Assembly: GCA_019915135.1 (NCBI GenBank) | Contig: JAHLMK010000010.1 | Location: forward strand, 806,001 to 870,000 | Length of the DNA stretch: 64,000 nucleotides | Direction of reading: 5' to 3' | Source of the DNA: Strobilurus pachycystidiatus | Lineage: Eukaryota > Basidiomycota > Agaricomycetes > Agaricales > Physalacriaceae | Part shown: positions 1 through 10,559 of the stretch, piece by piece | Layout of the letters: every line of letters starts with the position of its first letter | Position numbering within the stretch: the first letter of the stretch is position 1 | Notes under the pieces: model-generated | What the model saw: only the letters and a program-made list of their open reading frames with translations | What the model was told of the DNA's origin: nothing | Databases searched by the model: none | Translations under genes and position numbers: made by a program

Positions 1-89
1 GCCACTGGCAGCCGAGACTACGGGCGGCATCGAAATTTCCCTTTTGTGAGTCGCCTACTCTACTCCTTGCCACCATTTGCCAGACCGAC

Positions 90-1558
90 ATGGATCCGCA
101 GAACAGGCCCTCTGGTGACTGGCGTCAGCTCTCTCGCCTCCTGAAAGCGTCTGAACGGTTGCATTCATTAGATCCTTGGGTACATGTGGAGCTATGCCCT
201 CTACGGCGCACTTGTCGTACAATTCTGTGAGTCTCATCCCCAACAGCGGCCTAAGTGAGCACGAGCTTACACCCAGGATAACAGTCATATACTGCCAGTT
301 CTTCAAGAGAGACTCGCTGGCGCTTAAGGCTTTTGGTGCGCGAGTATTAATATCGCTGTCCGGCAGCTGGCTAAATTTACGACGCTGCAGTATGGGCACT
401 GTTTACCCTGGTGACTGTGTCTATGGTTTTCATGAACATCGGTGCCTGGACGGCCTTTGGATCAGGATGGGGCAATACTGATGAGCTCTTCGCGCAAAAC
501 TGGTCGTGGAGACCGTTGACTGCCCTCAACTCCCTTGGTAAGTACCCTCACTGTGTGAATGCTAGGAGTGCCACGCCAACCCACATTTCATGTTTCAGAG
601 GCAGGAATGGCTCAGACCTTCTATGCATGGCGCATTTGGAAGCTGACTGACTCGATTTGGCTGCCCTCGCTAATCGGACTGGTAAGTCAGCTCATCTTGA
701 GCGACCATGCGAGTTTGAAAGGCGTTTGTCCAGATTGCAATTACACGAATAGGCCTTGGAATCCATGTGGCGGTTGCGGTACGTATACGGCGCAGACACG
801 GACCTCGGACTGAACACTCATCCAATGTGACAGACATCAATACATGGCGGCAAGGTAGAGTATTTATTTAAACTGTCACCAGAACTCACCGTGCGTCTTC
901 ACAATCTCAAGTCGACGTCCGGCGCATCCTCGTCATGTTATACTGAAAGCTTAGTAGGCGTGGACCACTCTAAGCGTTGCTTGTGATCTTCTCATAACCG
1001 TTTCCACTGTCTTTTTCGTGTGTTTCCGTAACTTATCTGCAAGCGCCCCCGCTCTTATTTTGCTCTTTAGCTAGCCCGGCGGAAAACCCGGACTACGTTC
1101 AGCTACACAAACAGCATGTTGAACAGACTCATCCGCCTGACTGCCGAGACTGGCGCTGTGACATCCATCGCGGCATCACTTGAGCTCGCGCTCTGGCACC
1201 TGTTCGAGCAGAAAAACTTTCATTATATCCTGTGGGTCCCTCAGACTCGCTGCACTCGCTGGCCGTTCGTGCTAACTTTCTCGACTCCAGATTCCTCACG
1301 ATAGGAAACTTGTAGGCCCTTACCAGTCACCTGTCCATCACGCCGTCTCACGATACTGGTAGATATGCGAGCATGCTTATGATTATTCTGAACTGCCGCA
1401 GCCATGGATCCGGCCGCGACTCGGAACGACCAGGTCTTTCGACGAGCCTGAGGCAGGCTCTTTCACGTCAAGTCCATATAACTTGTACGACGGATGTCGT
1501 GACAGATCGCGAAGCGAGTCTGAGTGTTATATCTGTAAGAGTCAGTGACCTTTCCTGA
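90..1558 (+). CDS. DUF6534-type seven-helix membrane protein gene (5' end uncertain)
   Basis: Spliced exons give the pattern of basidiomycete DUF6534 membrane proteins. Exon 277-335 encodes ITVIYCQFFKRDSLALKAF and joins exon 391-537 (WALFTLVTVSMVF). Later exons give AQTFYAWRIWKL, a helix ITRIGLGIHVAVA, then SVACDLLITVSTVFF, and after an intron ending near 1073 the family hallmark SMLNRLIRLTAETG. The last exon contains YASMLMIILN and a polar tail to a stop at 1556-1558. All introns are short with GT-AG ends. The function of the family is not established. The 5' end is weak: the upstream exon (about 172-226, YALYGALVVQF) does not keep frame across the 227-276 intron, and the first ATG at 90 is a guess. 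The gene may therefore be slightly damaged or misassembled at its start. Confidence 0.6.
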
Positions 1559-1922
1559 TACTTTACTCAATGCTAAGCCTGGAGGACTCAGGATCTCACG
1601 GCATCGTCTACGGGGAAGAACGAAGCGAAAGAGAAAGAGCAAGAGCAACAAATTTAGATTATGATGCGCCATCGCATCCATGTTGTGGTGTACGATATCA
1701 GAGGCGTCCATAACTATATTGTATTCTCCTTCCGGGTGCCGGCGAGGGAACAAGTTCGTGAATCCCGTGGTTATTGATGATTGTTCGAGACTTTCTGAGT
1801 CTCTGATTGGCTGGGAAAGTGCGAGTATAGAATCTCAGGCTCTCCGAGTCATCCTCTTCGGCGATCTCTTTCCTGCGTTATCGATCTCTATTGCAGCACC
1901 TTGCCTCCGACCATCCATCGTC

Positions 1923-2945
1923 ATGACAGATCCACTGGACCTATACGACGTCGCTCTCCTCCTGTCATACGAAGCGTTCTCCACAGAACCTCGATTTCGC
2001 TCTGCTAAACTGCTAGAAGTCGCCAGGAACGGGGCCACATTTCAGTTTATTGAGATGACGGATACTACTACTGGCCCTGCTACAGCTGCCAGAGATGCCT
2101 GGTTCACAAAACCTGTTCCTCGAGACACCTATGTCTTTCGAAGGAAGGTTAAGGCATCCCCGGAGCGCGACACTCCATCGAATATCATCCCATCACCCGC
2201 ATATCTTCACTTGCAGACCCTCACGCCACGAGAGCTTGAGACCGCCTTCTACCAAGCGCGCGCTCATGACCGTTGCTACCCCGCTCTCCATCTGATTCAG
2301 GACTTCTTCGAGAGTTTCCCAGACCACACTCCACTGCGTGTACGCACACCTGATGGGGAGGAGTTTATCACCACCGTTAGCGCTCGCCAGATTGTCGAGT
2401 TGACATTGACACGACCACGAAGATTTACGCTCGTCTCGATCCTAAAACCTTCTACGACTGGTTTTTACAGGGAACTCGTAGAGACAACAACTCTTGAGAC
2501 CGGATGCAGTAATACCATGCTGCACTCGGTTATGCAATTCAGAGGCAGCGGTGCAGACGCTGTTCTCGATCTCGCTTCGATGCAATTCGGCGATGACGGT
2601 CGCGGGTCGGGAGGAAAGGGTATTTTTGTCTTGGAAAATGCGGAGATCTATTACCGTGCTCGTGTTGCCTCATATGCAGAGGAGTATCACATTCATAAAG
2701 TTACTGACTTGATCCATCCTCATGCTGACGAGCACACACGCCGGTGGATTCAAGGAGCCATCAATAGAGCCAAAGCGAGATGGGACAAGAGAGACAAGGA
2801 GCCGTGGTGTGGGCATTGTGGCGCTCCGATCCCAACTTCAGCACGCTGCTCGAGATGCAAATCGGTTTACTACTGTGGGCAAGAGCACCAGCTTGCCGGC
2901 TGGGCTTATCACAAGAAATTCTGTACACGGATGGCACAGCGTTGA
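1923..2945 (+). CDS. MYND-type zinc finger protein
   Basis: Single-exon gene of 340 residues. The C-terminus carries a MYND zinc finger: CGHCGAP at about residue 298, then CSRCKSVYYC, H and a final H-x3-C before the stop. This is the C-x2-C, C-x2-C, C-x3-H, H-x3-C ligand pattern of protein-protein interaction MYND modules. The first 290 residues match no domain I can name. I chose ATG 1923 rather than the upstream in-frame ATG 1680 because residues encoded before 1923 look non-coding, while MTDPLDLYDVALL starts a plausible globular domain. Solitary MYND proteins are very numerous in Agaricomycetes and mostly uncharacterised. Two other MYND sequences in the window (7878-8440 and 30426-31556) belong to a different subfamily, with the finger at the N-terminus. 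Confidence 0.72.
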   Translation: MTDPLDLYDVALLLSYEAFSTEPRFRSAKLLEVARNGATFQFIEMTDTTTGPATAARDAWFTKPVPRDTYVFRRKVKASPERDTPSNIIPSPAYLHLQTLTPRELETAFYQARAHDRCYPALHLIQDFFESFPDHTPLRVRTPDGEEFITTVSARQIVELTLTRPRRFTLVSILKPSTTGFYRELVETTTLETGCSNTMLHSVMQFRGSGADAVLDLASMQFGDDGRGSGGKGIFVLENAEIYYRARVASYAEEYHIHKVTDLIHPHADEHTRRWIQGAINRAKARWDKRDKEPWCGHCGAPIPTSARCSRCKSVYYCGQEHQLAGWAYHKKFCTRMAQR

Positions 2946-3039
2946 ACAAGGGTGTGTAGTACTAAAAATCTATGTTGTCTCGAGTGTAGCGCCTGGATTC
3001 TTGCGCGCCTGTGAATTTGATGACCACACGCGATGGTGA

Positions 3040-4040
3040 AGATATCATTTACTGCGCCACCTCCTTTGCCTCGCCTTGCAGCAATCGCGTCGCTTGGATT
3101 GTAACGTTGACATGTGACGGAGAAGACATCGATCGCACGACGCAAGTTTACGCTCAGCGCTCGACTGTTTCTTTTTCACTTCCATCACGACATAGCTGGA
3201 TTTCACTCACGGCCATCGTAACGCCTGATTTCACCTCCATGAAGGCGCGCACAGAGAAGGATGCCTGACCATTGGTAGACGAGGTATGTCGGTAGCCTCT
3301 TCCCATGGCTGCTGCCTTCTCATATTTTTGCAGCGCATGAAAGACGTGGGCACGCAGAAAAAGGGGCACTGTTTTCATTATCCGCATGTCAGGACAGACT
3401 TGACGCCTGTGCGCCTGTAGACTGAAAGGCGGTCTTGAAAGGTACGTCGCCTGTCTCTTCCGTCTGTCGTCTTCCTTACTGTCCTGCAGCGAATCATCGG
3501 GTCACGGTGGCCGGCTTGGAGGACCTCGAATGACCAGCCTTCGAGAATAGGCGATAGCGCTGTCAAGTCCCCAACACCGAACGAGAGGCAACCATGACAT
3601 CCATTTCCTCTCCCTGCGCTTCTCGTCGGACGACTTAAGACCTGCGAGCTGGGTTCTGCCCTGGTTTTGCTCGCTCTGCGATTACCTGTGCTTAGGTCGG
3701 CCCAAATGATTTCGACACGGCGCTTCCACCAGTCGCTTCCCGGGATCCTGCTTGATGATGGGATTTGCGGCCGCGCACGGTACGTAGGCGTCAACTGCTT
3801 GCGCGTCTTCCAGGAGGGGCTCATTGCCTCTCGTTTAGCACGCCCTCCATCTCCTTGCTCGTGGCCTGCATCATCCACTGCTCGCCAAACATGTCAGGAG
3901 AACGTGAGTGGTTTGGTCTTTCTTTCCCATTCACAGTCCTCCACACGATGATTTCCACAATACACGCATAGTTCACACTGAAACTATCATGTTGACGAAC
4001 AAGCATCTAACGTCTTTCGCTCCTATCTGATTCCACCTCT
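3040..4040 (+). ncRNA. Intron-rich non-coding unit, type B, copy 1 (snoRNA host)
   Basis: This 1 kb stretch is clearly related to 10560-11540 (+) and to 39180-40140 (-). All three share splice-like blocks at the same places: a short GT-AG intron at about 3282-3335 (ends gtatgt / tttgcag), a second at about 3441-3491, and a longer one beginning with gtgagt near 3904. Reading frames are not conserved among the copies and the differences include indels that are not multiples of three. I therefore read it as a spliced non-coding transcript rather than a protein gene. Its longest intron holds the C/D snoRNA candidate at 3942-4033. Exact transcript ends are unknown. Confidence 0.5.
3942..4033 (+). 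ncRNA. C/D box snoRNA candidate, copy B1
   Basis: Box C-like ACGATGA at 3945-3951, D' CTGA at about 3977-3980, a C'-like tgttgac, and box D CTGA at 4027-4030. Immediately upstream of box D is GTCTTTCGCTCCTAT, which pairs (14 Watson-Crick pairs plus one G-U) with the conserved large-subunit rRNA stretch recalled as ATAGGGGCGAAAGAC. The D' guide CGCATAGTTCAC overlaps the conserved rRNA stretch recalled as GTGAACTATGC. It lies inside an intron-like interval starting with gtgagt. Related copies are at 11446-11537 and 39189-39280 (-). Confidence 0.62.
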
Positions 4041-4559
4041 CTCTTGACCGTCAATCTCTCATACTGATAGCATTCTTTCTGTTCCGTAGGCCGCCCACGG
4101 TGGATGAACCCGCTAATTGCACCGACGCCAGGCTGTTCGTGAATGCCAGATCCTCATTGCACAACATCCCACCATCGCTGAGAAACACAGCTGCAGCCGG
4201 TCGTCTCGTATATGATAATGATATTAATCAACGCCGGTCGAATTCATCTGCGCATCTTAAGCAATGTCATGTTTCACGTCATACAGGTCAATTTAACCTC
4301 AGTAAAACCTCTGGATCTAAATCAATCGGAAGTATGTCGTTGACTTCTGTACGTCGTCGCCACTGGCCGTCGCTGACTGCTCAGGGGCCAAGTATGGTCC
4401 CCTTCGAGGACATGCTTTCGCTAGCACTCCCCGTTGACCCATGCCTGGGCCGTCTCGTATCGAATGCCGCCTTCATTCGTGCGCCAAACTTTGACCATAT
4501 GTTGTCTTTGATTCCTGGTGAGCTCGCTACAATGACTGTTGTCTATAAAATCGAAGTGA
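4041..4559. other. Intergenic, no convincing gene
   Basis: An open stretch of 156 codons (4100-4570, +) overlaps the 3' end of the neighbouring DUF6535 gene, resembles nothing I recognise and has no plausible splice context. The first part may be the 3' exon of the snoRNA host unit. Confidence 0.4.
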
Positions 4560-7500
4560 TCAGCACATGACGAGAATCTGGAAGATTTCGCGCACCTCTC
4601 TGGGTGGGCAACCAATAGATGATGGCGTGAAATGTCCGGTGGTAGTGTCATTTGCCAGGATCGTGATCATGGCAGGCAAGACATTAAAAGGCCGATAGTA
4701 AGTGGGTTCAAGGATATTGATTTTTGTCGCCATAGAGAACTCAACACCGCCATATGCGTTTTCTGCTCCACTGCATGAAATATGGGCGGAAAGTTCCTGT
4801 AAGCACTCCTTCCATGCGTCGCCTCTTACTAGCAGTGGTAATCGCCACAGTTGATCCTGCGTGTCAATATCGGAAAAGAGGAGAACCTTGGAAAATGTCG
4901 ACAAATTCTGGGCTTCCGTGATATAGGCACGAGCTCTTTCGAAGACTGCTGTAGCACCGGTGGGACGAGTGGTGAGGCCATCAAGATATAGCGACGCCAT
5001 GTAGTTATATCCCGGGCACCAAAATTCTGCCAGTCCGTCTTCAGGCTGGACAACAGTTTCGGTAGAGCAAGAAAGACGCTTGAACTGTCTGTTGATATCC
5101 TGTAGCCAGTCCGTTTCCACCAGGTGCGTGTATATAGCTTCAACAGCAAATACATGAGTGGCAAAGCGGGACACATAGGCAAAGATGTGAGCAGCGGCCT
5201 CAGACACAAATGGCAGATCCGATGTCTGAATTGAACTGGAGGCAACCTTCCAGATCTTTCCGAATAGTTCTGGGGTCAACCAGGTGCCGTCGTCGTCACC
5301 AGGTGCAGCTGATCGGTTGAGTGCACCGAAGAGACACTCCAAGATCCTGCATTCGTGACGGAGTGCCATTGTTGGACTCGGATATTGAAGGATGGGGACT
5401 GAACGACAGACTTCAGGGCATAAATGGTAGCTTGATTGACATTTTTATGCAGGTTTTTTTCTGTGGGTGGAGCATCGTGTGCGCAGAGGCGCACATACGA
5501 TAGAACACGTTCGAAGAGGGAGCCATCATCGAGGCCTTCACATAGGAATGATGTCATCTGAACGCTAGCTGTCTGTAGCATCACCAGTGCAAGGAAAATG
5601 TCATCAGGAAGATGCTCTGTATAATCATGGGTTTTGCGAGAAAACCCTGGAAAGCCAACACGCAGCACCCATTGCACAAAAGATGGTTGCATGTTGACTG
5701 ACAGAGCGGTGGTCAGCCTCGGAGTTGTCCCGTTCTCTGGAAGTTCAAGGCTGTAACGGTTGATCACAAGCGGTAACTGATCCGGTCCAGTAGAGAATGT
5801 GAAGAGGCTCGCATCTTGGCCTTGGCAATTCATAGACGAGCAGTCATGAACTTTCGGGACGGCAGACCTCAGTAGTTCATGCCAAATGTGTGAGGAAGTC
5901 CCATTGGCTGTCTGTATACCAAGAAAGTCTAGCCCTGAACCGAGAGCGCGCTCGAAGATTTTACCCCAAACCACAACATCGTATGTTGTTTCGGGACCAA
6001 CCGCGGAACCAAGAACGTTGTCGCGAACCAAGGTGATGGCTTTTTCGGGCGGTCGATCAAGAAAATGAAGGACATCGTATTTCTCGTTGTTCGAACCTTT
6101 GGCCGCCATACGGAATTCACCAAAGCGAACGGCTGCGCGCTGGAAGCGCTCAAGCCGATCTTTTGGTTGCGTGTAGCGGTGGTGGCTCTTTATGGCCTCT
6201 ATCACTGGTGATTTCCCAGAACCATCCGTCGGCCATGAGAGACCCTTGGGGCCCTTGATGAGATCCATCCCTTCCAGGGCCATGCCACCAATTGCTTGGA
6301 GTGCAATGCTTTGGACAGAAACATTGGATGAAGTGTTATGAAGCCAACAGACGGCTTCCGCGTCTACCGTGCTGGCAGTCTGTATGACCGTGCGTTGCTC
6401 TCTGTCTTTCAAAGAGTCTGTTGTAGCCTTTGGCATCGGCGCGCCCTGAAGTGATAGTCGGAGAAGTCGACACTTGCGGCGCGCATAACATAGGACGGAA
6501 TGGAAGTAATGGGACAATGGGGTTTTATACGGGCACTCTGAATAGAAGTGCGGAAGAATGTTGCTGGCAAAGTACGCTAGGAATGTACTGCCAGTAGTTG
6601 CACCCAGCACGGCTGTGATGGGACCGTTCAAAGCGTAGAGGTAGATAACAAGACCGAGGAAGAAGAGGCCAAGCGAAACGTGCATGAGCACGGGAAGCAG
6701 ACCAATCATCAACGGGACATTCCACTTCACAAAACCGCTATGTCTGAATTGGCGGATACGGGAGCGATCGCGGGGAGTGCCGGAAGGTATGGACATGAAC
6801 TCCTGGATCCACTGCCTAGTCAGGAGCGCGATGAGAGTAGTAGCGAGGCTGAGCGCCAAACTCGTAAACCACAATCCGTTGATCCAGATATCTGACATGT
6901 GGGGTTGGAAAGAAGTGGACGGATCAGGATGATGTGCAAAGTGGGTGAGATTCTCAGAGGGAACTCCCTGAGCGATAGCGAGCTGGAGGTCAATCAGCTT
7001 GAACGTTGACATGGCGGTAACCTGGGAGTAGTCGACTCGAAGGTTTTGACAGCCTTGAACGGCAAAGGTCGTCAGAAGGGAAGAGAAGAGAGCAGCCTAT
7101 CATGTATCCGTTCAATAGATGTAAGATTAAGGATAATCCGTGGCTCACAAATAGCAAAAGCATATCGAGTCCTTCTTTCCAGTTTGCAATCATCTCCAGA
7201 TCCAATTTTGTACTTTCGTCGGCATACGTTTTCCAGAATCGCGACTTCTCAAACATCTCTTGATACTCTTTGTCTGGGGGATACTTCTGCTCGTAGTCAT
7301 ACTCTATACAGCGTGGCGCAATCAGTAGCCATGACGTCTTGCCGTGCAAAACACTTACCGTGGGAGGGAAAACTCTGGGGGCTGCTATGTGCAGCTACAA
7401 TGGGACGACACCACGGAAAGGTCGAGGAATGCTGAATTTTGCTAATGGGGACGTCGTCCTCTGAATCGGCCACGGCGCATTGGCAATGATTACAGCGGGA

Positions 7501-7566
7501 GTGATGGAAGCAGACGTGTCGGGTATGGTTGCAGTCCAGGTCTGTCAGGGGATTGTCAATAGCCAT
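4560..7566 (-). pseudogene. DUF6535 membrane protein gene 1, frameshifted
   Basis: Three exons: 7566-7359 (Cys-rich N-terminus with CNHCQCAV), 7303-7149 (YEQKYPPDKEYQEM to LDMLLLF) and 7096 down to 4560. The middle encodes the DUF6535 domain: WINGLWFTSLALSLATTLIA, RQWIQEFMSIPSGTPRDRSR and a helix around LMIGLLPVLMHVSLG, so about four membrane segments are followed by a long soluble region of about 700 residues. Near 5360-5370 the reading frame shifts between SFNIR and the downstream block ALRHECRILECLFG. Comparison with the paralogs at 34-37 and 46-49.5 kb shows that the two parts should be continuous. No GT-AG intron repairs it. Either the gene is dead or the sequence has a one-base error. 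The function of the family is unknown. Confidence 0.75.
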
Positions 7567-7707
7567 GGAGGTAGGGAAGGAAGAAAGGAAGTGCTTGAAA
7601 GTAGGTGCTGTATGAGGAACAAGGTGCTAAATGAGCCGGGAGAACGTCAACTTGATGGATCTTCGGGAGCTTTTGTTCTTCATATCAAACCGGAACAAGA
7701 GCTCCCC

Positions 7708-8440
7708 TCCATCACCTGATTGTCTCAATACACTCTTGACGAAGATCGTCAGCCAGACCGCGGCACCACTGAGCCCTTCGAACGTCGCCACTTTGCCTCC
7801 AGACCTCGATCAACTGTGTCGAAGGACCGCTGAATCTGACTGTCTGTTGTCACTCGGCATTCTCCACTCACTAATCAAATGGCGTCCAAAAATCCTCCAC
7901 ATTCCGGGTTCAAATACGTTTACAAGATAGATACGCTTGACAGATAATTGCCGACATCCCAAAACGTTCCCTCAGCTTGCGTGCGCTGCCTAGTTCGACG
8001 CGCACCAGGTGGGCCACCTATGCAAATATGCGATGGCTGTCGCGCTGTTTGCTATCGTGGTTATAACCGTCCCCCAAATGATCGCACTGACCATTCTTAC
8101 GTACGTGCAAAGAGCACCAAAAAGAGGACTGGCCATCGCACAAAGGGCAGTGCAGAATCCAGCGAGAATACGACGAAGGCCTTGTCGCCAAAGATCTCGG
8201 AGAAGGACGCCGCGGACCGCAGCAGGCGACTTCGCCCATACCAACAGCGCAAGAGCAAACATTCCTCCGCGAAGACTGGAAAGCACTGCACCAAATGCCT
8301 ATCGCACAGGGCTTGCTCTTCGCGAGCTTCCCGAGCCTTTCGACTTGCATAAGAACTGCTTTTACGTCGTCCTCAAGTACCGACCCAAATCCGGGGGCAA
8401 TCCTGCTTCGGCGCTTGACGTGGATCCGGCGGTTTTTGTC
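7708..8440 (+). pseudogene. Truncated copy of the MYND gene at 30.4-31.6 kb
   Basis: The sequence starting with ATG 7878 (ASKNPPHSGFKYVYKI) is a close relative of the intact minus-strand gene at 30426-31556. It has an early in-frame TAA just after the codons for DTLDR (about 7944-7946). The zinc-finger motif continues in another frame (CVRCLVRRAPGGPPMQIC) but loses its YC pair: CYRGY replaces RYC. Homology continues through KNCFYVVLKYRPKSGGNP and stops at about 8440, so the last third of the gene is missing. The upstream 170 bases also match the promoter side of the intact gene (31557-31735). It lies between the DUF6535 gene and the X repeat in the opposite orientation. Confidence 0.75.
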
Positions 8441-9049
8441 GTGGTCGCGGCGGTCTTTGTCGCGTTCGTAGCCGTCACCGGGACGGTGTTTATCCTCATC
8501 GGTTAGGAAGACGTAGCTGATTGGGGTGGGTCTGATCCTCGCAGCAGTAACCATCTCCTAGATACAACATTCAGAAAACAAAAGCGCGAGTACAAGAAGA
8601 GACTGGAGGTGTTTACCATATTCTGCAACAAGGCGCAGGCCCATATCATCAAAACTGGTGTGGCCTTGTGTCATTCATCGCGGGCAATCGAGGTAGTCAG
8701 TAAAGCTACGCCAAAACTTCCAATGTGTCCACGAGCTGAGTATCGAAGCCCTTGAAATAAGGTGTAGGAAGGTCACAAGACGGAAGTGCGCCACACATGC
8801 AGAGAAAAGAGAATGGAGGCTGTATGCGTGGCGCGGCCTAGCGACCGTCTGAGAGCGCTTGTCGTTGGTGTACTGATCCATATCGTAGTCTGTCCAGCCC
8901 AGAAACGACAGTCCACGAGTTTGAGGCTCGACATTCCATGGGATTTCTTTCAATCCGTCCGCGAATATGTGACGGCAATCAAGATGGGATGCAGATCCTG
9001 GTCGTTGCATGCAACCGTAGGTCAGAAACTCGTCATGGAGATGAGCGGC
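8441..9049. other. Intergenic, nothing recognised
   Basis: Open frames in this stretch overlap each other on both strands and show no family resemblance. It separates the broken MYND copy from the X repeat. Confidence 0.4.
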
Positions 9050-9570
9050 CAAAAGACAATTGAGAGGGCCTCAAATCGTCTCGAAGAACAATAGCGGTCT
9101 GTGGGAATCCGTATCAGCGCGCATGAGTGACGATATAGCCAGAAATAGATACCTCTCAGATAGGTACAAGGAGAATCTTGGGGTCCACGCAACATTACGC
9201 CTCGAACTTGCCTTGCACCCTTCGTTTGTGTTGTGTACGCGTCGGTGAGCTGATAGTCTGTTACGCTTGTACGAGAACGGTCCTCGTGGCCAGGTCCACC
9301 AGCTGCGAAGATATGGGGATGATCGCCGGGATAGGGATTGACGGTCGTGGAATCAGGTGCAGATAATGTCGTGTCGGGGCGGCACGACCGAGACGGGCGA
9401 TAGAGGGGAGAACGACGGAGAAAGAGGAAGGGCCAAGGGTAGAAGTGGTCTTTCTTGAGCTGGTCATTGAACAGTCCGGATTTGAATTTTCGTTCACGGG
9501 TTTGGCGCCGTGGCCCGCCACAAAAAAAGGCGTGGACGTATTTCATTACTCCTAATATGCGCACCTTGAG
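9050..9570 (-). repeat. X repeat, copy 1 (fossil gene fragment with one intron)
   Basis: Related to 32975-33480 (+) and 44770-45250 (+). On the minus strand it starts near TGGCGGGCCACGGCGCCAAA and contains a conserved intron-like block that opens with gtatct about 9153 and closes with cacag about 9101. No reading frame survives in all three copies and I recognise no protein family. In two of the copies it lies upstream of a DUF6535 gene in the same direction. Confidence 0.6.
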
Positions 9571-9869
9571 GGTTTGCTGAATACTAGGCTGAGTCAATAA
9601 TAAAGAGAATCGGAGAAGACTCGCTTTTCGAATTTGAGAATTGTGTAGGAGAAAAATACGCCAGAAGCACATACCTGCAACATCCGAATATATACCAACT
9701 GCCTCGTGATTTGTCTATAATCTCTTTCCTCCATGCTTTCCAAGACACTGACCGAAGATGGTGCACTGTGTCCTGGGCCACCGAATTGGACTGGCAACCA
9801 ACCTCTCGTCGACGCAAATGCGACCGGTCACGGTAAGATGATAGCCTGTTCTTCTTTCAGAATGTGTAG

Positions 9870-10030
9870 CGACCTGTGGACGACGGAGAATAGGGCCTAA
9901 TTGTACTGTAGTGACGGCGACGAGGCGGGTTAGCATCACGAATGAGCGAAGGGTAAAAAAGGGGATCGGCGAGATGGCGAAAAGAGGACAAGGTACAGAG
10001 ACCGGCCCGACCTGAAGAGTCGGTGGCGCC
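9870..10030 (-). repeat. Y repeat, copy 1
   Basis: Short non-coding repeat also found at 32475-32620 (+) and 44430-44560 (+). Shared blocks on the minus strand are CGGGCCGGTCTCTGTACC, CTCTTTTCGCCAT and TTCGCTCATTCGTGATGC. It always sits between U2-like sequence (when present) and the X repeat. Confidence 0.55.
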
Positions 10031-10129
10031 GGTTACGCAAAAGTCGCGTCTGATAATGTCGATAGAGATTTTTGGCGCAGCCAAGTCGTTCCAATAACTT
10101 TAAGCAGGAGCAGTGCCAGTCGCCTCGAG

Positions 10130-10235
10130 ACGCGATGGTGACCGATCGTGTTCAAGTTGAAAATGCGGACCGGTCCCTGCACTGCGCAGGGCCGCACCTG
10201 GTCCGTGCGCGCCCAGATTCCATAAAGCCCGCCTT
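10130..10235 (+). promoter_or_regulatory. Conserved U2 upstream region
   Basis: The sequence GCACCTGGTCCGTGCGCGCC followed by CATAAAG and CCCGCCTTCGA is kept upstream of all three U2 copies at the same distance. It is a reasonable candidate for the upstream element and TATA-like box of an RNA polymerase II snRNA promoter. This is inferred from conservation only. Confidence 0.45.
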
Positions 10236-10245
10236 CGACGATTGG

Positions 10246-10442
10246 ATTCCTTACCACTCTGGCCTTTTGGCTTAGATCAAGTGTAGTATCTGTTCTTAAT
10301 AGTTTAACCACTATTACGGAGGCACCGCCTCCCGTATCTGGTTATCTAATTTTTGCCGCCCTTGTTCCTCGTGCTCTGCTTGCAACACGGGGACGCGATG
10401 ACCTTGCTACTGCAGTATCGGCTTGTGTCGTCGGGGGAACCC
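10246..10442 (+). ncRNA. U2 spliceosomal snRNA, copy 1
   Basis: The 5' part has the universal U2 block GGCCTTTTGGCTTAGATCAA at 10261-10280, followed by gtgtaGTAGTA-type branch-site recognition sequence (GTGTAGTATC) and TGTTCTTAATAGTTTAACCA. A stem-loop IIa/IIb region (ACGGAGGCACCGCCTCCCGT) precedes the Sm site ATCTAATTTTTGCC at about 10345-10358. Two 3' hairpins follow, the last with CTACTGCAGTATC. The length of about 197 nt suits a fungal U2. All functional blocks are intact. U2 base-pairs with the intron branch site and with U6 in the spliceosome. An upstream TATA-like CATAAAG at about 10220 and a GC-rich block are shared with the other two copies. Confidence 0.93.
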
Positions 10443-10559
10443 TCTTTCTTCCTCTCCTCCCTTTGTTCATGTCTATCTGGGGCTTCCATTATTGGCGGTC
10501 TTGGGGATATGGCAAAAGTCGAATTTAGTAGATAGCTATCGAGTATATACAAAATATCA

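Noticed and set aside
55..399. Open frame of 114 codons on the minus strand at the window start
   Set aside because: It lies antisense to the DUF6534 exons, whose splice sites and family motifs are convincing.
7900..7925. tRNA B-box-like GGGTTCAAATA
   Set aside because: It lies in the MYND copy (codons for GFKY) and has no A box or cloverleaf.
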